A DNA stretch of 64,000 bases, from contig PBFR01000021.1 in assembly GCA_002718735.1 (NCBI GenBank), positions 1-64,000 of the forward strand, given 5' to 3'. Positions 60,607 to 64,000 of the stretch are shown here, piece by piece. Position numbers and translations under genes: made by a program. Below the pieces are notes generated by a model. That model searched no databases. It had not been told where the DNA came from and was given only the letters and a program-made list of their open reading frames with translations. The DNA is from Halobacteriovoraceae bacterium. Lineage in GTDB: Bacteria; Bdellovibrionota; Bacteriovoracia; Bacteriovoracales; Bacteriovoracaceae. Positions within the stretch are counted from its first letter, which is position 1; each line of letters starts with the position of its first letter.

Positions 60607-60644
60607 TTGTCTATGCGTAAGAACCTCTGGTATTTTAAGGCATG
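60607..60644 (+). promoter_or_regulatory. Promoter of lptE-holA, possibly leaderless
   Basis: TTGTCT (60607-60612), an 18-bp spacer and TATTTT (60631-60636) predict a start near 60642, the lptE ATG. AAGG directly precedes the ATG with one base between, too close to act as a Shine-Dalgarno. A small palindrome CCACTAAGCGTAGTGG lies just upstream (60574-60589). Confidence 0.45.
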
Positions 60645-61289
60645 CGAATAATTTTAATGCTCTGCTCTATATTTACTCTTTTCTCTTGTGCCGGATACCG
60701 GTTCCAAGAAAAGGAGAATCCTTTTGCTCAATACGGAGTAAAGTCCATAACAATTCCAATGTTTTACAATAAAAGCAACCTGAGTAACATTTCAGCTCCC
60801 ATGACCAAAGAGATGTACCATATGCTTTCGACTTTTAGCGGTTTGCATATTAAGTCTGGTAATAATGATGCTGATGCAGTTCTCATTGGAATTGTGGATG
60901 CCCCATCCCAGGCCAAAGAAAGTAGAGAGGCCACAAACCTAAGGTCTGCGAAAAATGCCGCAGAAGAAGCTCTTGGAGAAAACAGGGAAGACTTTTATAT
61001 TCCTTCCACCACAAATGTAAGGGCCTCCCTAAGGCTAATTCTTCTAAAAAATCCAAGTGAGAAAGAAATCGAACTTCTAAAGTCCAGCTTAGGCAAGTTT
61101 GCTGTTGGCCCAAAGATAATTGTAAATGAGACGATTGCACTAAGTGGAAGCTTCACTAGAGAAATTTATTCAGATGAGGCCATTGATGTTATAGACACTC
61201 AAAACCGAAGTGCTCTTAGAAGCACAGTGGATGATATGGCCAAAAATGCAGCTCAAAATTTTAAGGACATGATTCTTTATGCGTTCTAA
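60642..61289 (+). CDS. lptE: LPS-assembly lipoprotein LptE-like
   Basis: A 215-residue lipoprotein with a lipobox ending LFSC at residue 16. The mature start GYRFQEKENPFAQYGVKSITIPMFYNKS is typical of LptE, which plugs the LptD barrel for LPS delivery to the outer membrane. C-terminal ALRSTVDDMAKNAAQNFKDMI is also typical. It overlaps holA by 11 bp, the usual lptE-holA order. The gene symbol rests on synteny plus this N-terminal motif. Confidence 0.82.
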   Translation: MRIILMLCSIFTLFSCAGYRFQEKENPFAQYGVKSITIPMFYNKSNLSNISAPMTKEMYHMLSTFSGLHIKSGNNDADAVLIGIVDAPSQAKESREATNLRSAKNAAEEALGENREDFYIPSTTNVRASLRLILLKNPSEKEIELLKSSLGKFAVGPKIIVNETIALSGSFTREIYSDEAIDVIDTQNRSALRSTVDDMAKNAAQNFKDMILYAF

Positions 61290-62229
61290 ATGGAAACTAT
61301 GGGACTTTTTTAAAGCAAATCCAAGAAGTGTTGACCCTGACAAAAAAGGTTTATACGCAGTTCATTGCTTTGACCCTATAGTTATGAAACTTTTCAAAGA
61401 CCAGATCCCCTCTGGAGATCTTGATGGCGGAAAGTTAAGGATTTTAACAGCAAAAGACTTTACTAATGATTGGATAGAACAAAACCTTCAAACACTAGGA
61501 CTGTTCGGAAATAGTGAGTCTTATCTTGTACATTTTGCACAGGACATACCTAAAGATGTTCAGGAGAAGCTTCTAAGTGAGGACTTCCTTCTAGACGATC
61601 GTTACGTAATATTATCCTTCGAGCGCGAGACCGATTTCTACAAAGAACTCGTTAAAAAAGACGAAGTAATAGGAATTGATATTCAAGCTCCAATGTTTTG
61701 GGAGAATAGAGAATTGCTTGAATTTTTCTCCGCTCAAACAGGAGTTTATTTAGATTACTCCGCAGCACAGAAATTACAAGAATCCGTAGAGGCCACTTGT
61801 TCAAACTATCTAAATATCTTAGAGCAGTTAAAAATTAACTTTGAAAATGAATCTATCACTGTGGACAAGTTGGATGAGGTTTTATCCAAAGAAAAGTTGG
61901 ATCAATTTATGTTGGCAGAGCTTTTTTCCACCAAAAAATTCACAGTTTTTTATAAGCAACTTTTGAGTGTGACCCACGGAGATGACTCCCTACAGAGATT
62001 CTTTGCGTTCATGCAAAAACATATGGGAAAAATTTGTGATTCAAGTTATTTAAACTCGAAGAAGAAACTTTCCAAGTATGATCGTCAAATTCTAAGTTGC
62101 TCTAAGATTTGGAAAAAAGATGATGCAATGAGATCAATTGATTACTTTAAAGATCTCGAAGTCGAGGCCAGACTTAGAAAACCTCTTTTGTCTCAGAGAC
62201 TAAGAAGAGATTACCTGAGAACTTTCTGA
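61279..62229 (+). CDS. holA: DNA polymerase III delta subunit-like protein
   Basis: A 316-residue protein with the general shape of HolA, which opens the beta clamp in the clamp loader. Identity is low: I see the FFKANPRSVD start, the YLVHFAQDIP strand, the middle helical ENRELLEFFSAQTGVYLD region and the C-terminal helices KLSKYDRQILSCSKI. Position after lptE is the main support. It overlaps the end of the convergent hemY-like gene by 30 bp. Confidence 0.7.
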   Translation: MRSKWKLWDFFKANPRSVDPDKKGLYAVHCFDPIVMKLFKDQIPSGDLDGGKLRILTAKDFTNDWIEQNLQTLGLFGNSESYLVHFAQDIPKDVQEKLLSEDFLLDDRYVILSFERETDFYKELVKKDEVIGIDIQAPMFWENRELLEFFSAQTGVYLDYSAAQKLQESVEATCSNYLNILEQLKINFENESITVDKLDEVLSKEKLDQFMLAELFSTKKFTVFYKQLLSVTHGDDSLQRFFAFMQKHMGKICDSSYLNSKKKLSKYDRQILSCSKIWKKDDAMRSIDYFKDLEVEARLRKPLLSQRLRRDYLRTF

Positions 62230-63465
62230 AGCAAATTCTTTAGACATTGTAATCATCTCCCTTATAGAGATCCCATCTACATAGTTGCCAAAGATTACAA
62301 CTCCCTTGGGGCGTGCATGGAAAAGACTTCTCACTTTTTTTATTGAGGCCGAACGCTGCTCATCGTAAATAGGAATACCTCTTTTCCAATTGGTGACAAA
62401 CTTCTCCTCTAAGCACTTCTGCCAATCAGTGGACGGGTCCAGCTTCTTTAGGTCTTCAAATGCGTCCTGCTCAGTATAACTCTCTCCAAGATGGATGAAA
62501 GTGTAGCTTCTTTTGTCTAAATCATTTGTTCTTCCCTTGAAGATTGCACTGTTATTCAAAATTCCGGCAGCCTTTATAGGTGAAGTTGGAGAGAAAAGGG
62601 CACCAAAAGCACCTTCTAACTTCTCTAGTGCTTTGTTAAAAATCATTGTAGTGCTAACAACTGAGGAGTATTTAAGCTTGGAGAGCTCGTTTGCAATCTG
62701 AGGATAGATCTCCTCGATTATTGAGGATGCGTCATGAGCATCAGTGCAAATGATTGTATTGGCATCTGACTGAATTGAGGCCATGGTGCCATTCACTATT
62801 TCGTTTTGTAGTTCGTTTTGAAGTGCCTGTATAAGCTCACTCATTCCTAGAGAGAAACTAACGGACTCTGGCCGGTGAGATCTCTCTTTCCTTTGTTTAA
62901 TAAGCTCTCTTAAAAAGCCAAAGTAAGTTCTGCTCTCAATGCGTTGTTTGAAAACGCTTCGGAACTTTAGAGTTTTTGAGTCTGTGGCATAAATCCCTCC
63001 AAATACCGAGCTTAAAACTTCGTAGGAAGCTCTTTTACCAAGAAGCGGCCTAAAGAATTCATAAACAGACAGCTTGTCTAAGTTTTTGGGAATTTTTTTA
63101 AAAAGGCCAAAAAATATTATTGGTATTTCCCAGAAGTGAAGAGGGAACGCTTTTAGAGCGTTTGTTCTTTGAAGAAGACGTTTTAGCTTAGGTGCAGACT
63201 TTAAAGGGGTGATTCCCAGTTCTTCAAATAATTCAATTGCATCTTCATTAGTAAAGACTGCATTCGCCGCAGTTTCAGCTATACCAAGACTGCCTGTAAG
63301 AGTGCGAATCTTTCCACCAATGTGTGATTCTTTTTCAAAAATTTTTACTGAATGACCATTCTTTTTGAGGTAGTAGGCCATCAAAAGGCCGGAGATTCCG
63401 GCCCCTATGATATGAGTTTCTTTATAGAGCCCAAGCTGACCTATTGGGCCGGACTCTTCTTTCAT
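62200..63465 (-). CDS. Protoporphyrinogen oxidase, HemY-type
   Basis: A 421-residue FAD enzyme oxidising protoporphyrinogen IX to protoporphyrin IX. The FAD motif HIIGAGISGLLMAYYLKKNG near 18-37, KIFEKESHIGGKIRT and ESVSFSLGMSELIQAL are seen, with the late FGNYVDGISIREM motif that closes the FAD site. HemY can use O2, so it pairs with the oxygen-independent hemN in this window. It could be another amine/phytoene-type oxidoreductase. ATG 63465 overlaps the grx stop. Confidence 0.82.
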   Translation of the reverse strand: MKEESGPIGQLGLYKETHIIGAGISGLLMAYYLKKNGHSVKIFEKESHIGGKIRTLTGSLGIAETAANAVFTNEDAIELFEELGITPLKSAPKLKRLLQRTNALKAFPLHFWEIPIIFFGLFKKIPKNLDKLSVYEFFRPLLGKRASYEVLSSVFGGIYATDSKTLKFRSVFKQRIESRTYFGFLRELIKQRKERSHRPESVSFSLGMSELIQALQNELQNEIVNGTMASIQSDANTIICTDAHDASSIIEEIYPQIANELSKLKYSSVVSTTMIFNKALEKLEGAFGALFSPTSPIKAAGILNNSAIFKGRTNDLDKRSYTFIHLGESYTEQDAFEDLKKLDPSTDWQKCLEEKFVTNWKRGIPIYDEQRSASIKKVRSLFHARPKGVVIFGNYVDGISIREMITMSKEFASESSQVISS

Positions 63466-63845
63466 TAAGAGTTTACCAGGTCTTTAAGATCACCAGACTC
63501 GTACATCTCTGTGATGATGTCATTACCACCAACAAGCTTTCCTTTAAAGTAAAGCTGAGGAAAGGTTGGCCAGTTGGAATACTCTTTAAGTCCTTGGCGA
63601 ATGTCCATGTCCTGAAGAATGTCGAAAGTCGAGAATTTCGCACCAATATGCTTTAAAATAGCAACGGTATTTGCACTAAATCCACACTGAGGAAAGTGCT
63701 CATTGCCCTTCATAAAAAGAACCAGTTGGTCACTGTTAATAGCAGACTCTATTCTTTCTTTTAGTTCGCCGGTTACATCAGCTGGCTTGATTTCTTTAGT
63801 GGCGCCATCTTCATTTAATATTTTGAAAGGATTGTTTTGATCCAT
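63465..63845 (-). CDS. grxD: Monothiol glutaredoxin (Grx4/GrxD family)
   Basis: A 126-residue protein with active site CGFS (Cys54, in [10 protein letters not shown]) and the [20 protein letters not shown] block that binds glutathione. CGFS glutaredoxins carry Fe-S clusters, with BolA as a partner. A bolA-like gene lies next to it upstream and is cut by the window edge. AAGGAG precedes ATG 63845. Confidence 0.95.
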   Translation of the reverse strand: MDQNNPFKILNEDGATKEIKPADVTGELKERIESAINSDQLVLFMKGNEHFPQCGFSANTVAILKHIGAKFSTFDILQDMDIRQGLKEYSNWPTFPQLYFKGKLVGGNDIITEMYESGDLKDLVNS

Positions 63846-63855
63846 GATTTTCTCC

Positions 63856-64000
63856 TTATAGGTTTTGGTATTTTTCTTTGGTCATTGTTTTAATTTTGAC
63901 CGCGTGAATCTTGTCTTTTAGATCTTCTTTAAGAATATCCATTATTATCTGGTGCTGATCAATTAACATTTTTCCTTTAAAGATGTCGCTTGCAACAAAA
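63856..64000 (-). CDS. BolA-family protein (5' end outside window)
   Basis: The C-terminal 47 residues of a minus-strand frame entering from the right edge, with [20 protein letters not shown] and [14 protein letters not shown]. The pattern S-x2-F-x-G-K-x2-(I/V)-x2-H...IHA(L/V) is that of BolA. It is 10 bp upstream of the grxD start with AAGGAG between, so they form an operon for Fe-S cluster trafficking. Confidence 0.85.
   Translation of the reverse strand, partial: FVASDIFKGKMLIDQHQIIMDILKEDLKDKIHAVKIKTMTKEKYQNL

Overview
The window is an AT-rich, densely packed bacterial chromosome segment with no rRNA, tRNA, phage, IS element or CRISPR array that I could see. The gene content suggests a predatory or marine member of the Bdellovibrionota, most like the Bacteriovoracaceae. 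The clues are many small secreted or lipoprotein genes with LxxC lipoboxes, several secreted proteases, a TIGR02147-type regulator, a fused cbb3 oxidase subunit CcoNO, a fused alpha/beta E1 dehydrogenase, a PilT ATPase and an MCP. The taxon is an inference from gene content, not from a marker gene.

Layout. 1-13.8 kb: a repeat-bearing lipoprotein cut by the window edge, small metalloprotease-like and TerB-like genes, a divergent SelO plus peptidase E pair, PilT, a secreted endonuclease/phosphatase-fold protein, a lone receiver, a MATE pump, a trypsin-like protease and an LTA-synthase-like sulfatase. 13.8-22.3 kb: aroC, a second secreted HExxH protein, an AstD-like dehydrogenase - MFS - ABC ATPase operon, and divergently a DUF1338 enzyme, a TIGR02147 regulator and a ThiF-like E1. 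22.3-32.5 kb: a respiratory island with an FNR-type regulator, hemN-ccoI and ccoS-ccoNO-ccoQ-ccoP-ccoG-TauE/SafE. FNR-like palindromes sit in front of its transcription units. 32.6-42 kb: a pseudo-receiver protein, AstA and AstC-like genes, a hemerythrin, the fused E1 dehydrogenase and an MCP. 42-51.5 kb, minus strand: a glyA-(Kazal lipoprotein)-nrdR-nusB cluster, then yceD-rpmF-fabH-fabD-fabG-acpP-fabF. Two intrinsic terminators punctuate this second operon, directly after rpmF and directly after acpP. 51.5-60 kb: aroK, a second pseudo-receiver protein, alr, an Mla-type lipid transport set (mlaE, mlaF, and an MCE protein with a long C-terminal extension), a gene apparently split by a frameshift at an A10 run, and a TrmN6-like methyltransferase. 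60-64 kb: a DciA-like gene, lptE-holA, hemY-like, a monothiol glutaredoxin and a partial bolA.

How they work together. The hemN, ccoI and cco genes build and supply a high-affinity oxidase under an oxygen sensor. The fab cluster makes fatty acids while the Mla and LptE genes service the outer membrane. The ast-like genes point to arginine/ornithine use, fitting a diet of prey protein.

The most unusual observation is at 57761-59511. Two adjacent reading frames form one sensible membrane protein (GYF-like domain, acidic linker, transmembrane helix, periplasmic domain) only if a -1 shift occurs at an A_AAA_AAG heptamer inside an A10 run. Other points worth checking are the FNR-like boxes, the operon-internal terminators, a 25-residue membrane peptide gene with its own strong promoter, and several probably leaderless genes.
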